From Rhodospirillaceae bacterium (GTDB lineage: Bacteria; Pseudomonadota; Alphaproteobacteria; Reyranellales; Reyranellaceae): a DNA stretch of 64,000 nucleotides. Position 1 is the stretch's first letter; every line of letters starts with the position of its first letter. A model generated the notes under the pieces. That model had not been told where the DNA came from, searched no databases, and saw only the letters and a list, made by a program, of their open reading frames with translations. Positions 1 to 11,769 of the stretch are shown in pieces. The DNA is taken from contig WOUR01000017.1 in NCBI GenBank assembly GCA_009772935.1, forward strand, positions 102,298 through 166,297, given 5' to 3'. Made by a program: the position numbers and the translations under genes.

Positions 1-34
1 CTCGCTTTCCCGCTCCCGGAGGACCGGAAAGCAC

Positions 35-1270
<1,236 letters not shown>

Positions 1271-1277
1271 CTCATTG

Positions 1278-1330
1278 GAGCGTGCCACTCCAGTGGCGCT
1301 CAAGCAAGGATCCTTCGCTGCGCTCAGGAT
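1278..1330. repeat. Palindromic intergenic element (REP-like)
   Basis: Two short hairpins lie in the 84-bp gap between the URC1 and DUF1688 genes: GCCACT/AGTGGC (1284-1297) and ATCCT/AGGAT (1310-1330), the second inside AGGATCCTTCGCTGCGCTCA. The latter resembles a widespread intergenic palindrome of alphaproteobacterial genomes (from memory; copy number cannot be tested here). It may stabilise or attenuate the polycistronic mRNA. Confidence 0.4.
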
Positions 1331-1354
1331 GACACCGTTATGTGAGCACGCATC

Positions 1355-2503
1355 TTGAGAAGCGATCTCGCCTATCTGCGCACGCCCGTCGCCATCCGCG
1401 AACGGGCAGCGAAGGTTCTGAAGTATGTCGTTGACGGGCAGTCGCAGTGGTTCCAGCTCGATCCGAACGGGCTGGAGACCGCCGTGCAGGCGACGCTCGC
1501 CGTCGCGCGCGAGCGCTTTCCCGATCCTGCGTCGATCCCGTTCCATTCGCGCTGGCGGCATTTCGAGGCCGGCGGACGCGATCGCTGGAGCGCGCTGGCC
1601 GAGCGGCTGAAGGGCCTGCCAGCCGAGGAGATCGCGCGGCGGCGCATGGATCTTGCGGTCGTGTCCGTCCTGCTCGATGCCGGCGCTGGTGCGGCCTGGA
1701 GTTATCGCGAGCCCGGGACGGACGAGACTTACGCGCGCTCCGAGGGGCTGGGCGTGGCGAGCTTCCATATGTTCGCCAATGGTGCCTTCAGCCGCGACGC
1801 CAAGGGCGATCCTTTGAGGGTCGATGCCGAGCGGCTGGCGAAGCTCACGCCGATGGACATCGCCATGGGCTTCCAGGTGAAGGCGCACAATCCGCTGCTC
1901 GGCCTCGAGGGCCGTGCCGAACTGCTGCGCAGGTTGGGCGGCGTCGGGCTTGAGCGGCCGGGCGCTTTGTTCGACATCGTCGCGACGGGGATTGAGGTGA
2001 AGGCCGAGGCCATTCTGGCTGCCGTGCTCGACAGGCTGTCGCCCATCTGGCCGTCGCCGCAAGGCGACGTGTGGGAGCATCCGGTGCTCGGTCTGGTGCC
2101 CTTCCACAAGCTCTCGCAATGGATGAGCTATTCCCTGGTCGAGCCGATCGAGGGCGCCGGCCTGAAGGTCGTGGCGCTCGATGCGCTGACCGGCCTGCCC
2201 GAGTATCGCAACGGCGGCCTGCTGGTCGATGCCGGTGCGCTCCGGCCCAAGCAGCGTGCGCTGCTGGAGAGGAGCTTCGCGCCGGGCGACGAGGCGATCG
2301 TGGAATGGCGGGCGCTCACCGTGGCGCTGCTCGACCGGATCGCCGAGCATGTCCGCCTGCATCTGGGGATGGACGCGGCCCGACTGCCGCTGGTCAAGGT
2401 GCTCGAAGCCGGCACGTGGTTTGCGGGACGCCGGCTGGCCGCGGCGCGCCGGCCCGGCGGCGGCCCGCCGATCACCGTCGAGAGCGACGGCACGGTGTTC
2501 TAG
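1355..2503 (+). CDS. DUF1688 family protein (URC4)
   Basis: A 382-residue DUF1688 protein, the family that includes URC4, a genetically required but biochemically obscure component of URC uracil catabolism. No in-frame ATG or GTG precedes the conserved N-terminus ([14 protein letters not shown]), so the TTG at 1355 is the likely start. The protein is soluble, without signal peptide or membrane segment. It lies between the URC1-like and upp genes; upp begins only 23 bp downstream, so co-transcription is likely. The order URC1-URC4-upp is the reason for naming the pathway; the sequence itself shows no catalytic motif that I can interpret. Confidence 0.85.
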   Translation: MRSDLAYLRTPVAIRERAAKVLKYVVDGQSQWFQLDPNGLETAVQATLAVARERFPDPASIPFHSRWRHFEAGGRDRWSALAERLKGLPAEEIARRRMDLAVVSVLLDAGAGAAWSYREPGTDETYARSEGLGVASFHMFANGAFSRDAKGDPLRVDAERLAKLTPMDIAMGFQVKAHNPLLGLEGRAELLRRLGGVGLERPGALFDIVATGIEVKAEAILAAVLDRLSPIWPSPQGDVWEHPVLGLVPFHKLSQWMSYSLVEPIEGAGLKVVALDALTGLPEYRNGGLLVDAGALRPKQRALLERSFAPGDEAIVEWRALTVALLDRIAEHVRLHLGMDAARLPLVKVLEAGTWFAGRRLAAARRPGGGPPITVESDGTVF

Positions 2504-2526
2504 AGTTTTTGGGGAGAATCAAGACG

Positions 2527-3165
2527 ATGTCATTGCCGCACTCGATCCATGTCGTGTCGCATCCGCTGGTCCAGCACAAGCTCACCAAGCTGCGCGACAA
2601 GGAGACGTCGAGCACTAACTTCCGCCGCCTGCTGCGCGAGATCGGGCTGCTCCTGGGATACGACGCCACGCGCGACCTGCCGACGGTGCAGTCCCGCATC
2701 GAGACACCGATCGAGGCGATGGACGCGCCGCTGCTCGATGGCAAGAAGTTGGTGGTGGTGCCGATCCTGCGCGCCGGCCTCGGCCTCGCCGAAGGCGTCA
2801 CCGACCTCGTGCCGCTGGCGAGGGTCGGCCATGTCGGCCTTTATCGCGATCCGCGCACGCTGCAGGCGGTCGAATACTACCTCAAGATCCCGCAGGACAT
2901 TTCCGACCGCGACGTCATCGTCTGCGATCCGATGCTCGCCACGGCCCATTCGGCGATCGCTGCTGTCGACCGGCTGAAGGAGTCGGGTGCCAAGCGCATC
3001 AAGTTCATCTGCGTGCTGGGCTCCGAACAGGGCGCGCGCGCCTTCGCCGAGGTCCATCCCGACGTGCCGGTGTTCGCGGCGGCAATCGATGCAAAGCTCA
3101 ACGATCACGGGTATATTGTGCCCGGGCTCGGCGATGCGGGCGACCGTCTCTTCGGGACCAAATAG
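2527..3165 (+). CDS. upp: Uracil phosphoribosyltransferase
   Basis: Converts uracil and PRPP to UMP. At 212 residues it has normal length. Visible signatures are [14 protein letters not shown] near residue 76, the PRPP-loop region [10 protein letters not shown] (D134-A143) and the C-terminal uracil-binding segment [17 protein letters not shown]. The PRPP loop departs from the usual ATGGS or ATGNS by reading ATAHS. In the URC pathway a UPRT supplies the ribosylated substrate, matching its place behind URC1 and DUF1688. ATG 2527 is preceded by a GGGGAG-type ribosome-binding site. The family call is secure; whether the altered loop affects activity is unknown. Confidence 0.92.
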   Translation: MSLPHSIHVVSHPLVQHKLTKLRDKETSSTNFRRLLREIGLLLGYDATRDLPTVQSRIETPIEAMDAPLLDGKKLVVVPILRAGLGLAEGVTDLVPLARVGHVGLYRDPRTLQAVEYYLKIPQDISDRDVIVCDPMLATAHSAIAAVDRLKESGAKRIKFICVLGSEQGARAFAEVHPDVPVFAAAIDAKLNDHGYIVPGLGDAGDRLFGTK

Positions 3166-3184
3166 CGACAACGGGAGAGCGCCG

Positions 3185-3580
3185 ATGTCTCCGGACCTGA
3201 AGTACCTGCTTTTCTCCGTGATCCTGACGTTTGGGCAGATGCTGGTGGCGGCGATGGGCGCCAATCAGGCGGTGGGAATCAACACGCTCGCCGGCAATCG
3301 CGAGGGCCTGCCCGAGATCAAGGGCTGGGCCGGGCGCGCCAAGCGGGCCCACCTCAACATGGTCGAGAACATGGTGCTGTTCGCGGCGCTGGTCCTGGTC
3401 GCGGCGGTCGCGGGCAAGGCCAACGCCATGACCGCGATGGGCGCCGCGATCTTCTTCTGGGGCCGCGTGGCCTACGCCGTGATCTACGTTGCCGGCATCG
3501 CCTGGCTGCGCACGCTCGCCTGGTTCGTCTCGATCATCGGCATGGTCCTGATCGCGGTCGAGCTTCTGAAGGCGCTATAG
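3185..3580 (+). CDS. MAPEG family membrane protein
   Basis: A 131-residue integral membrane protein with four predicted hydrophobic segments (about 6-28, 58-77, 82-102 and 108-128). The motif AHLNMVENMVLFAALVLVA after the first loop is typical of bacterial MAPEG proteins, relatives of microsomal glutathione transferase. Substrate unknown. It starts 19 bp after upp with GGGAG upstream and may be the last gene of that transcript, although no link to pyrimidine catabolism is established. Confidence 0.8.
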   Translation: MSPDLKYLLFSVILTFGQMLVAAMGANQAVGINTLAGNREGLPEIKGWAGRAKRAHLNMVENMVLFAALVLVAAVAGKANAMTAMGAAIFFWGRVAYAVIYVAGIAWLRTLAWFVSIIGMVLIAVELLKAL

Positions 3581-3730
3581 AAAAGTAGCTCCGTCTTTCA
3601 GGTAGCTCCGCTCAAGACGACGGGCTTTTGAATTCTTCCCGAGCCCGCGACCGTCGCGAAAGCAAACGGGGTGGAAGAGGGCAGCTGGTCGCCTTATCCT
3701 CGGCAAAAGTAGTCTCGGGGGAGAAAGCGT

Positions 3731-4156
3731 ATGGGCCGGAACGATACGCCGCGTGTGATCGCGGCTTTCCTGGACAGCGGAATCGGCTGGTTTGTGGCCA
3801 GGCTGGTGCTGACCTTCGTCTTCTGGAGCGCGGGCCTCGCGCACTTGTTCGGCTTCGAGCACAGCGTTGCCGAGTTGAAGACGCTCGGTCTGGAGCCGGC
3901 GGGAGTCCTGAATATCGTCCTCATTGCGACGCTATTGGTCGGCTCGTTGCTGATCCTGCTGGATCGCTGGCTGTGGCTGGGCTGCGGCATCCTGAGCGGC
4001 TTCCTGGTCGTGGCGATCGTGCTTGCCCATCCGTTCTGGACGATGCAGGAGCCGGCGCGCACCCCGCATTTCCGCGTCGCCATGGAGCACATCTCGCTGA
4101 TCGGCGGCTTCATGGTGTGCGCGGTCGCGGGCCGGCTGCGTGAACTGAAGCGTTAG
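3731..4156 (+). CDS. DoxX-like small membrane protein
   Basis: A 141-residue protein with four hydrophobic stretches and a DoxX-like signature (RLVLTFVFWSAGLAHLFGF, then AHPFW...HISLIGG). DoxX relatives are inner-membrane proteins linked to thiol or redox stress; the reaction here is unknown. GGGGGAG at about 3717-3723 gives a good ribosome-binding site for ATG 3731. The preceding 150 bp contain a direct repeat GTAGCTCCG (3585-3593 and 3602-3610) but no clear promoter. It converges on the Nudix gene. Confidence 0.7.
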   Translation: MGRNDTPRVIAAFLDSGIGWFVARLVLTFVFWSAGLAHLFGFEHSVAELKTLGLEPAGVLNIVLIATLLVGSLLILLDRWLWLGCGILSGFLVVAIVLAHPFWTMQEPARTPHFRVAMEHISLIGGFMVCAVAGRLRELKR

Positions 4157-4167
4157 CCAGCCCGCTC

Positions 4168-4764
4168 TCAATCCAGCAGCGCCGCGAGACGCTTGTCCCG
4201 GGTCCTGCGGGCATAGGCATCCAGCAGCCACAGCGCGCCGCCCTGGAAACCATGGAACGTGCGGCGGCCGTCGCGCATTTCCTCGAGAAATCGGGGGAGG
4301 GGTACTTCGTGCGTCAGGATCACCTCACCCTCGTCGAGCCGGGGCTCGGCCGCCTTTCGCGCGTCGAGCGCCACGAAGCAGTGCACGCGATTGTTGAGGC
4401 GGGGCGCGTTGGCGAAGAAACTTCCCAGCGGGTGCCAGTCGTCGCTGGCGAAGCCGGTCTCCTCCAACAGTTCACGCTTGATCTGGTCGATCGGCTCGCC
4501 CGGGCCGTCGTGGATGCCGCTCGGCAGTTCCACCACCGTCTGTCGAGCGCCGTGCCGATATTCCTCGACCAGCACGATATTGCCGTCGCGCGTGATCGCG
4601 AGGGCGGTCACCCAGTCGGGTTGCTCGATGACATGGAAAGGCGTGAGCACGCGGCCGTTCGGCAGCTCGACGGTGTCGGAGCGCAGCGCCAGCCAGCGAT
4701 CCCGATAATTGTACTTCGACTCCAGCACCTTCCAGGGCGCGACGGTCTTGCGGTCATCCGTCAC
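4168..4764 (-). CDS. Nudix hydrolase (ADP-ribose pyrophosphatase-like)
   Basis: Hydrolyses a nucleoside diphosphate linked to another moiety; an ADP-sugar substrate is inferred from overall similarity. The 198-residue protein starts at GTG 4764, two bases after the upstream dehydrogenase stop; longer reading frames would overlap that gene. The Nudix core is R97-E98-L-L-E101-E102 within IKRELLEETGF. The upstream G-x5-E element is one residue out of register (GIHDGPGEP), so the box is slightly atypical. Translationally coupled to the dehydrogenase. Confidence 0.85.
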   Translation of the reverse strand: MTDDRKTVAPWKVLESKYNYRDRWLALRSDTVELPNGRVLTPFHVIEQPDWVTALAITRDGNIVLVEEYRHGARQTVVELPSGIHDGPGEPIDQIKRELLEETGFASDDWHPLGSFFANAPRLNNRVHCFVALDARKAAEPRLDEGEVILTHEVPLPRFLEEMRDGRRTFHGFQGGALWLLDAYARRTRDKRLAALLD

Positions 4765-4765
4765 G

Positions 4766-5524
4766 TCAGACCGCCGTCCAGCCACCGTCGACCACCAGCT
4801 CGGCGCCGGTGACGTAGGAGGACTCGTCAGAGGCCAGGAAAAGAATGGCATTGGCCACCTCGTCGACCTCTCCGGCGCGGCCGAGCGGTACGCCCTTCAG
4901 CGTCTCGGCGCGCTGCTCCGGATCGGCGGTGCGGCCCGAGGTGCGCATCGGCGGCATCAGGCCGGGATGCACCGAGTTGACCCGGATGCCCTCCTTGCCG
5001 TGCTGGGCGGCGGCGGCTTTGGTGATCAGTCGAACCGCGCCCTTGGACGCGTTGTAGCCGACATGGATGTAGGACTGGCCGACGATGCCCGAGATCGACG
5101 ACAGGTTGATCACCGAACCCGGCCTGCCGGTCCTGCGGATGGCGGCGATGCCGTACTTCATGCCGAGGAAGACGCCGGTGGAGTTGATGTCCATCAGCCT
5201 GTGCCATAGCGCAGTGTCGTAAAGATCCTCGGCGGCCGACCCCGAGATGCCGGCATTGTTCACCAGCACGTTGAGGCCGCCGTGGGCCGCGACCGTGTGG
5301 TCGATGGCGGCCTGCCATTCGTCTTCCTTTGTGACGTCGAGGTGCACATAGGTCGCCGTGCCGCCGGCCTTCGTGATCTCCGCCACGACTGCCTCGCCGT
5401 CCGTGTCGAGCACGTCGGCCACCACCACGGCCTTGGCGCCTTCGCGGGCAAAAAGACGCGCGGTGGCTGCACCCATGCCGCTCGCCGCGCCGCTCACCAG
5501 CGCGACCTTGTCCTTCATCCTCAT
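4766..5524 (-). CDS. Short-chain dehydrogenase/reductase (SDR)
   Basis: Classical SDR of 252 residues, an NAD(P)-dependent oxidoreductase. The cofactor motif is GAASGMG (G12, G16, G18), NNAG is at about 89-92, and the catalytic Ser-Tyr-Lys are S143, Y157 and K161 (YNASK). D38 at the end of the second strand suggests NAD preference. The C-terminus reads YVTGAELVVDGGWTAV, typical of 3-alpha(20-beta)-hydroxysteroid or cyclopentanol dehydrogenase-like members; substrate not determinable. Starts ATG 5524 or ATG 5518 are both possible. It sits between the SMR transporter and the Nudix gene in one leftward group. Confidence 0.9.
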   Translation of the reverse strand: MRMKDKVALVSGAASGMGAATARLFAREGAKAVVVADVLDTDGEAVVAEITKAGGTATYVHLDVTKEDEWQAAIDHTVAAHGGLNVLVNNAGISGSAAEDLYDTALWHRLMDINSTGVFLGMKYGIAAIRRTGRPGSVINLSSISGIVGQSYIHVGYNASKGAVRLITKAAAAQHGKEGIRVNSVHPGLMPPMRTSGRTADPEQRAETLKGVPLGRAGEVDEVANAILFLASDESSYVTGAELVVDGGWTAV

Positions 5525-5535
5525 GGATTGAACCC

Positions 5536-5853
5536 TCAGGCCAGTTTGAGGCCGACGATGCCGGCCACGATGAGGCCGATCGAGACGATCCGGATCGCCG
5601 AGACGGTATCGCCGAAGGCCAGGATGCCGACGGTGAAGGCACCGACGGCACCGATACCCGTCCAGATCGCATAGGCGGTGCCCATCGGGATGGTGCGCTG
5701 TGCCCACATTAGCAGCGCGCCGCTCACAACGATGGCAACCGCGGCGAAAAGCAGCCACCCCGGCCGGACGCCCTGATCCGTCCAGCCCAGTTTCAGCCCC
5801 ACGGGCCAGCCGATCTCACAAAGTCCTGCGAGGAAAAGAGATATCCACGCCAT
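5536..5853 (-). CDS. SMR efflux protein, SugE/Gdx (guanidinium exporter) type
   Basis: A 105-residue small multidrug resistance protein with four transmembrane helices and the proton/substrate glutamate E13 in the first (LAGLCEIGWPVGLK). The segment GTAYAIWTGIGAVGA near 58-72 matches the Gdx (formerly SugE) branch, guanidinium/proton antiporters, rather than EmrE. I looked for a guanidine riboswitch in the 130 bp upstream and saw no convincing paired ACGR-loop hairpins. First gene of the leftward group and divergent from the ABC importer. Confidence 0.85.
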   Translation of the reverse strand: MAWISLFLAGLCEIGWPVGLKLGWTDQGVRPGWLLFAAVAIVVSGALLMWAQRTIPMGTAYAIWTGIGAVGAFTVGILAFGDTVSAIRIVSIGLIVAGIVGLKLA

Positions 5854-5983
5854 CCAGTGTCTCCCTCAGAGCAAGTGCTGTCATTGACGGCAGCTTCACA
5901 GCCTGTAACGATTGAGGATTGCACGCATCTTGCAGCATAGCGAGGGCGGCATTGGGATGGGCACCGATCTTGGGAGTATCGAA

Positions 5984-7774
5984 ATGAAGGAACGTGAACT
6001 GCGCGGCCTCATCGGGAAGGTGAAGGCGGGCAAGCTGTCGCGACGTGGTTTCGTGCAGGCGATGATGGCCGTGGGCATCGGCGCGCCGGCGGCGAGCCAG
6101 ATCCTCCTGTCGTCGGGCGTGGCGATGGCACAGCCCGCCTCGACCTACAAGCCGACCAAGCGGGGCGGCGGCGGCCCCCTCAAGCTCCTGTGGTGGCAGG
6201 GCCCGACCCTGCTCAACCCGCATTTCGCGGTCGGCACCAAGGACCAGGACGGTTCGCGCCTGTTCTACGAGCCGCTGGCGGCGTGGGATCCCGAGGGCAA
6301 CCTCAAGCCGAAGCTGGCTGCGGAAATCCCGACCAAGGAGAATGGCGGCCTTTCCGCCGACGGCCTGACGGTGACCTGGAAGCTGAAGCAGGGTGTCACG
6401 TGGCATGACGGCAAGCCGTTCACGGCCGACGACGTCGTGTTCAACTGGGAATATGCCAAGGACCCGGCGACGGCCGCCTATACGATCGCGTCCTACCAGG
6501 ACGTCATCGTCGAGAAAGTCGACCAGTACACGGTCAAGGTGAAGTTCAAGAAGCCGACCCCGTTCTGGGCCGATGCCTTTGTCGGAACGCGCGGCATGCT
6601 GATCCCCAAGCACCTGTTCGCCGACTATATCGGCGCGAAGTCGCGCGACGCACCCACCAACCTGAAGCCGGTCGGTACCGGGCCCTACATGTTCAAGGAC
6701 TTCAAGCCGGGCGATCTGGTGACGGGCGTCATGAACCCGAACTACCACCAGGCCAACAAGCCGTATTTCGACACCGTCGAGATGAAGGGCGGCGGCGACG
6801 CCGTCTCGGCGGCGCGCGCGGTGCTGCAGACCGGCGAGTTCGATTTCGCCTGGAACCTGCAGGTCGAGGACGAGATCCTCACGCGCCTGGAAAAGGGGGG
6901 CAAGGGCAGGGTCTCGGTCACGCCGGGCGGCAATATCGAGTTCCTGCTCCTGAACACGACCGACCCGTGGACGGAGGTCGACGGCGAGCGGTCGAGCCTG
7001 AAGACCAAGCACCCGACGCTCAGCGATCCGGAAGTGCGAAAGGCCCTGGCGCTTCTGGTCGACAACAAGTCGATCCAGGATCACATCTACGGCCGCACCG
7101 GCCCGGCGACACGCAACTTCCTCTACGGTCCGCCGCGCTTCGATTCGAAGAACAATCCCATCGAGTTCAACGTCGACAAGGCCAACGACATCCTCGAGAA
7201 GGCCGGCTGGAAGAAGGGCGCGGACGGGATTCGTGCCAAGGACGGCAAGAAGCTCAAGTTCGTCTACCAGACCTCGATCAACCAGCCGCGCCAGAAGACC
7301 CAGGCCATCATCAAGCAGGCGGCCCAGAAGGCCGGCATCGACATCGAACTCAAGTCGGTGACGGCGTCGGTGTTCTTCTCGTCGGACGTGGCCAACCCGG
7401 ACACCTATACGAAGTTCTACACCGACCTCGAGATGTACACGACGACCATGGGCCAGCCCGATCCGGGCACGCACATGCTCCAGTTCGTCTCGACGGAAGC
7501 CGCGACCAAGGCCAACAAGTGGCAGGGCCGTAACATCACCCGCTGGCAGAGCCCCGAGGCCGACAAGCTCTACGGCGAGACCGTAGCCGAACTAGATCCC
7601 GTCAAGCGCGCCGCTTCGTTCATCAAGTTGAACGATCTCGCCATCCAGAACCAGATCGTGATGGGCATCGTGCAGCGCCCGACGGTCTCGGCGCGGAATG
7701 CGAAGCTCAACTGCAACATCAGCGGCTGGGACAACAACACCTCGGACCTCAGCGACTGGTTCAAGGACGCCTGA
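5984..7774 (+). CDS. Peptide ABC transporter substrate-binding protein (SBP family 5)
   Basis: Periplasmic binding protein of about 596 residues that captures peptides or related solutes for the permeases downstream. The N-terminus carries a twin-arginine signal (SRRGFVQ, hydrophobic stretch, cleavage near AMA-QPAS), so export is probably Tat-dependent. Family-5 features include FYEPLAAWDPEGNLKPKLA and ADDVVFNWEYAKDP. ATG 5984 is preceded by GGGAG at correct spacing; an in-frame ATG at 5957 is an alternative. It is followed by a hairpin and then two permease and two ATPase genes. Peptide specificity is inferred from the family only. Confidence 0.9.
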   Translation: MKERELRGLIGKVKAGKLSRRGFVQAMMAVGIGAPAASQILLSSGVAMAQPASTYKPTKRGGGGPLKLLWWQGPTLLNPHFAVGTKDQDGSRLFYEPLAAWDPEGNLKPKLAAEIPTKENGGLSADGLTVTWKLKQGVTWHDGKPFTADDVVFNWEYAKDPATAAYTIASYQDVIVEKVDQYTVKVKFKKPTPFWADAFVGTRGMLIPKHLFADYIGAKSRDAPTNLKPVGTGPYMFKDFKPGDLVTGVMNPNYHQANKPYFDTVEMKGGGDAVSAARAVLQTGEFDFAWNLQVEDEILTRLEKGGKGRVSVTPGGNIEFLLLNTTDPWTEVDGERSSLKTKHPTLSDPEVRKALALLVDNKSIQDHIYGRTGPATRNFLYGPPRFDSKNNPIEFNVDKANDILEKAGWKKGADGIRAKDGKKLKFVYQTSINQPRQKTQAIIKQAAQKAGIDIELKSVTASVFFSSDVANPDTYTKFYTDLEMYTTTMGQPDPGTHMLQFVSTEAATKANKWQGRNITRWQSPEADKLYGETVAELDPVKRAASFIKLNDLAIQNQIVMGIVQRPTVSARNAKLNCNISGWDNNTSDLSDWFKDA

Positions 7775-7783
7775 GAGCGCTTC

Positions 7784-7819
7784 GCCCTCCCCGCCATGCG
7801 CGGGGAGGGCCTTCTTTTT
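7784..7819 (+). terminator. Intercistronic hairpin (attenuator) after the SBP gene
   Basis: A perfect 11-bp stem (GCCCTCCCCGC 7784-7794 with GCGGGGAGGGC 7800-7810), 5-nt loop, followed by CTTCTTTTT. It lies nine bases after the SBP stop and before the permease start, the usual place for partial termination or 3'-end protection that gives more binding protein than transporter. Confidence 0.8.
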
Positions 7820-7832
7820 GCAGGTCCATCGC

Positions 7833-8795
7833 GTGAGCAGGCAGTACGTAATCCGGAAGCTCCTGATCATGATCCCGAGTCTGCTCGGGATCAGTGTCGT
7901 GCTTTTCTCTCTTCTGGCCCTGGCGCCGGGAGACCCTTTCGACGAACTGGCGACCAACCCGGCGGTGCCCCCGGAGGTGCGCGCGGCGCTGCGCGCCAAG
8001 TTCGGTCTCGATGATCCGGTCTGGATGCGCTACTGGCACTGGCTGATAGCGCTGCTGCAGGGCGACTGGGGTTTCTCCTTCGTCAGCCGCATGGACGTGA
8101 GCACGCTGATCATGCAGCGCCTGCCGGTGACCCTGATCGTCATCGGCGCGTCGCAGATCCTGGCCATCGCGATCGCCATCCCGGTGGGCGTTCTGGCCGC
8201 GACCCGGCCCTATTCGCTGTTCGACCAGGTCGCCAACACCTTCGCCTTCATCGGCTTCTCGCTGCCGACCTTCTTCACGGGCCTGGTGCTGATCCTGGTC
8301 TTTTCCATCCAGCTCGACTGGCTTCCCTTCGTCTACCGCGCGGACATCGCCGCGACCGGCTGGGCGTTCTACTGGGAGCACATCAAGCAGTCGATCATGC
8401 CGGTGACGGTGCTCGGCCTGTTCCAGGGTGCGGCGCTGGTGCGTTTCGTGCGGTCCTCGGTGCTCGACGTCATCCGCCTCGACTACGTCACCACGGCGCG
8501 GTCGAAGGGCATCGGCGAGCGCAAGGTCATCACCCGGCATGTCGTGCGCACCGCCCTGATCCCGGTGGTGACGCTCGTTGCGCTGCAGATGCCCATCGTG
8601 TTCAGCGGCGCCATCGTCACCGAGCAGATCTTCCGCGTGCCCGGCATCGGCTCGCTGCTGATCTCCTCGATGCTCGCCAACGATACCCCCGTCGTCATGG
8701 GTGTCACCTTCGTCTCGGCCTGCCTGGTCGTCATCTTCAACCTCATCGCAGATATCCTTTATGGCTGGCTCGACCCCCGCATCGCTTTCCGCTAG
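7833..8795 (+). CDS. Peptide ABC transporter permease (DppB-like)
   Basis: Inner-membrane permease of 320 residues with six hydrophobic segments. The N-terminal DppB pattern (RKLLIMIPSLLGISVVLF...APGDPFD) and the EAA loop (DYVTTARSKGIGERKVITRH) that contacts the ATPases are visible. GTG 7833 fits the conserved N-terminus; the longer upstream frame overlaps the hairpin and is not credible. The 3' end overlaps the next permease by 35 bp, indicating coupled translation. Confidence 0.9.
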   Translation: MSRQYVIRKLLIMIPSLLGISVVLFSLLALAPGDPFDELATNPAVPPEVRAALRAKFGLDDPVWMRYWHWLIALLQGDWGFSFVSRMDVSTLIMQRLPVTLIVIGASQILAIAIAIPVGVLAATRPYSLFDQVANTFAFIGFSLPTFFTGLVLILVFSIQLDWLPFVYRADIAATGWAFYWEHIKQSIMPVTVLGLFQGAALVRFVRSSVLDVIRLDYVTTARSKGIGERKVITRHVVRTALIPVVTLVALQMPIVFSGAIVTEQIFRVPGIGSLLISSMLANDTPVVMGVTFVSACLVVIFNLIADILYGWLDPRIAFR

Positions 8796-9708
8796 CGCTC
8801 CCGGCGGGACGCCCGCCGCGCGCAAGGCCCAAGGCTTCTCGCCCTGGCAGGAGGCCTGGCGGCGCTTCCGGCGGCACAGGATGGCGCTGGTCTCGGCCTT
8901 CGCCCTGGCCGTGATCCTGTTCGCCGTAGTGGCCGGTCCATTCATCTGGCGCGTGCCGATCAACGAGATCGACTTCGCCGCCAAGCTGCAGGGACCGTCC
9001 TGGACCCATCCGCTGGGGACCGACGACCTCGGACAGGACCTGCTGTCACGATTGATCTACGGCGGCCGCATCTCGATCGCGGTCGGCTTCGCGGCGATGG
9101 TCGTCGCGATCTTCTTCGGCGTGCTGGTCGGCGCCATCGCCGGCATGTCGAGCGGCCGGGTCGACGCCGCGCTGATGTGGGTCACCGACCTCTTCCTGTC
9201 GCTGCCGCAGCTTCCGCTGCTGCTGCTGGTCATCTACCTGTTCCGTGAACCGGTGAAGGGCGTGCTGGGCGTCGAAGGCGGCGCCTTCGTGCTGATCGTG
9301 GCGGTCATCGGCGGCACGCGCTGGATGTCCGCCGCGCGGCTGGTGCGCGCCCAGTTTCTCTCCTTGCGCGAAAAGGAGTTCGTCGAGGCGGCCCGGGCGC
9401 TCGGCGCGTCGCGCCTGCGCCAGGTGACGCAGCATATCCTGCCCAATGCGCTGGGGCCGGTGATCGTGGTCGCGACCATCGACGTCGCCGCCGCCATCAT
9501 CGCCGAGTCGACGCTGTCGTTCCTGGGCCTCGGCTTCCCGTCGGACGTGCCGACCTGGGGCAGCGTGCTGCGCGACGCCAAGGACTATCTCGACATCGCC
9601 CCGCACTGGGCCCTGTTCCCCGGCGCCCTCATCTTCATCACGGTGCTGGCGATCAACTTCATCGGCGACGGACTGCGCGACGCGCTCGATCCGCGACGCG
9701 TTCTCTAG
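8761..9708 (+). CDS. Peptide ABC transporter permease (DppC-like)
   Basis: Second permease subunit, 315 residues. It begins with the cytoplasmic segment [20 protein letters not shown] typical of DppC/OppC, then [21 protein letters not shown] and an EAA motif ([20 protein letters not shown]). ATG 8761 lies inside the end of the upstream permease gene. The C-terminus [11 protein letters not shown] is characteristic. It forms a heterodimer with the DppB-like subunit (family knowledge). Confidence 0.9.
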   Translation: MAGSTPASLSASAPGGTPAARKAQGFSPWQEAWRRFRRHRMALVSAFALAVILFAVVAGPFIWRVPINEIDFAAKLQGPSWTHPLGTDDLGQDLLSRLIYGGRISIAVGFAAMVVAIFFGVLVGAIAGMSSGRVDAALMWVTDLFLSLPQLPLLLLVIYLFREPVKGVLGVEGGAFVLIVAVIGGTRWMSAARLVRAQFLSLREKEFVEAARALGASRLRQVTQHILPNALGPVIVVATIDVAAAIIAESTLSFLGLGFPSDVPTWGSVLRDAKDYLDIAPHWALFPGALIFITVLAINFIGDGLRDALDPRRVL

Positions 9709-9720
9709 GGCTGGTGTAGC

Positions 9721-10688
9721 GTGGTCGAACCTCTGCTGGACATTCGCGGTCTCAAGACCTGGTTCAAGACCGACGACGGCATGGTGCGTGCCGTCGACGG
9801 CGTCGACCTGCACATCGACCGCGGCGAGACCCTGGGCGTCGTGGGCGAGTCGGGCTGCGGCAAGACCGTGACGGCCCGTTCGGTGCTGAAGCTGATCGAC
9901 ATGCCGCCCGGCCGCTTCGAGGCCGGGCAGATCCTGTGGCAGGGCAGGGACCTGATTCCGCTGTCCATGGACGAGATGGACAAGATTCGCGCCAAGGAGA
10001 TCGCGATCATCTTCCAGGAGCCGATGACCTCGCTCAATCCGGTCTACACGGTGGGCGACCAGATCGCCGAGGTGATCGCCCTGCACCAGAAGCTGTCGCG
10101 CAAGCAGGCGATCGCCGGCGCCGCCGAGATGCTGCGGCTGGTCAACATTCCCAACCCCGAGCGCCGCGTGCACGACTATCCGCACCAGTTCTCCGGCGGC
10201 ATGCGCCAGAGGGTGATGATCGCCATGGCGCTTTCCTGCCAGCCCAAGCTGCTGATCGCCGACGAGCCGACCACCGCCCTCGACGTCACCATCCAGGCGC
10301 AGATCCTGGAGCTGATGCAGGAGATGAAGGAGCGGTTCGGCATGGCGATCATGCTGATCACCCACGCGATGGGCGTCGTCGCCGAGACCTGCCAGAGGGT
10401 GACGGTGATGTACGCCGGCAACGTCGTCGAGGAGGCCTCGGTCGAGGCGCTGTTCGGCGATCCGCGGCATCCCTACACGCAGGGCCTGATCCGCTCCATC
10501 CCGCGCGTCGACCGCTCGGCCGAGAAGAAGCAGCGGCTGGAGGCCATTGCCGGCACCGTGCCGAACCTGCTCGAGCCGCCGCCCGGCTGCCGCTTCGCCG
10601 CGCGCTGCAAGTTCGCGATGGACGTCTGCACCCAGGGCCTGCCGCCGCTCAAGGAAGTCGGGCCCGGCCACTATGTGAGGTGCGTGCT

Positions 10689-10692
<4 letters not shown>
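9721..10692 (+). CDS. Peptide ABC transporter ATPase (DppD-like)
   Basis: Cytoplasmic ATPase, 323 residues. Walker A GESGCGKT (42-49), Q-loop Q99, signature FSGGMRQR (157-164), Walker B LLIADEP with D181/E182, and switch histidine H215. The usual Asp after that histidine is Ala (ITHAMGVV). The C-terminal oligopeptide-transporter extension ([11 protein letters not shown], then cysteines in [14 protein letters not shown]) suits peptide or nickel importers and resembles iron-sulfur-binding tails of DppD-type proteins. Starts with GTG 9721, 12 bp after the DppC-like gene. Confidence 0.92.
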
Positions 10693-11705
<1,013 letters not shown>

Positions 11706-11769
11706 CGCTGGTCCCTTTCGTAGATGGGGGACGCCGGCTAGAAGTCTGGCCCCAACAGGCGAGGCTCCC

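Noticed and set aside
5854..5983. Possible guanidine riboswitch upstream of the SugE/Gdx-type gene
   Set aside because: No pair of ACGR-loop hairpins or other known guanidine aptamer pattern could be drawn.
9046..10671. Very long minus-strand open frames under the ABC ATPase and permease genes
   Set aside because: Histidine/arginine/aspartate-rich antisense frames typical of GC-rich DNA; the plus strand encodes clear transporters.
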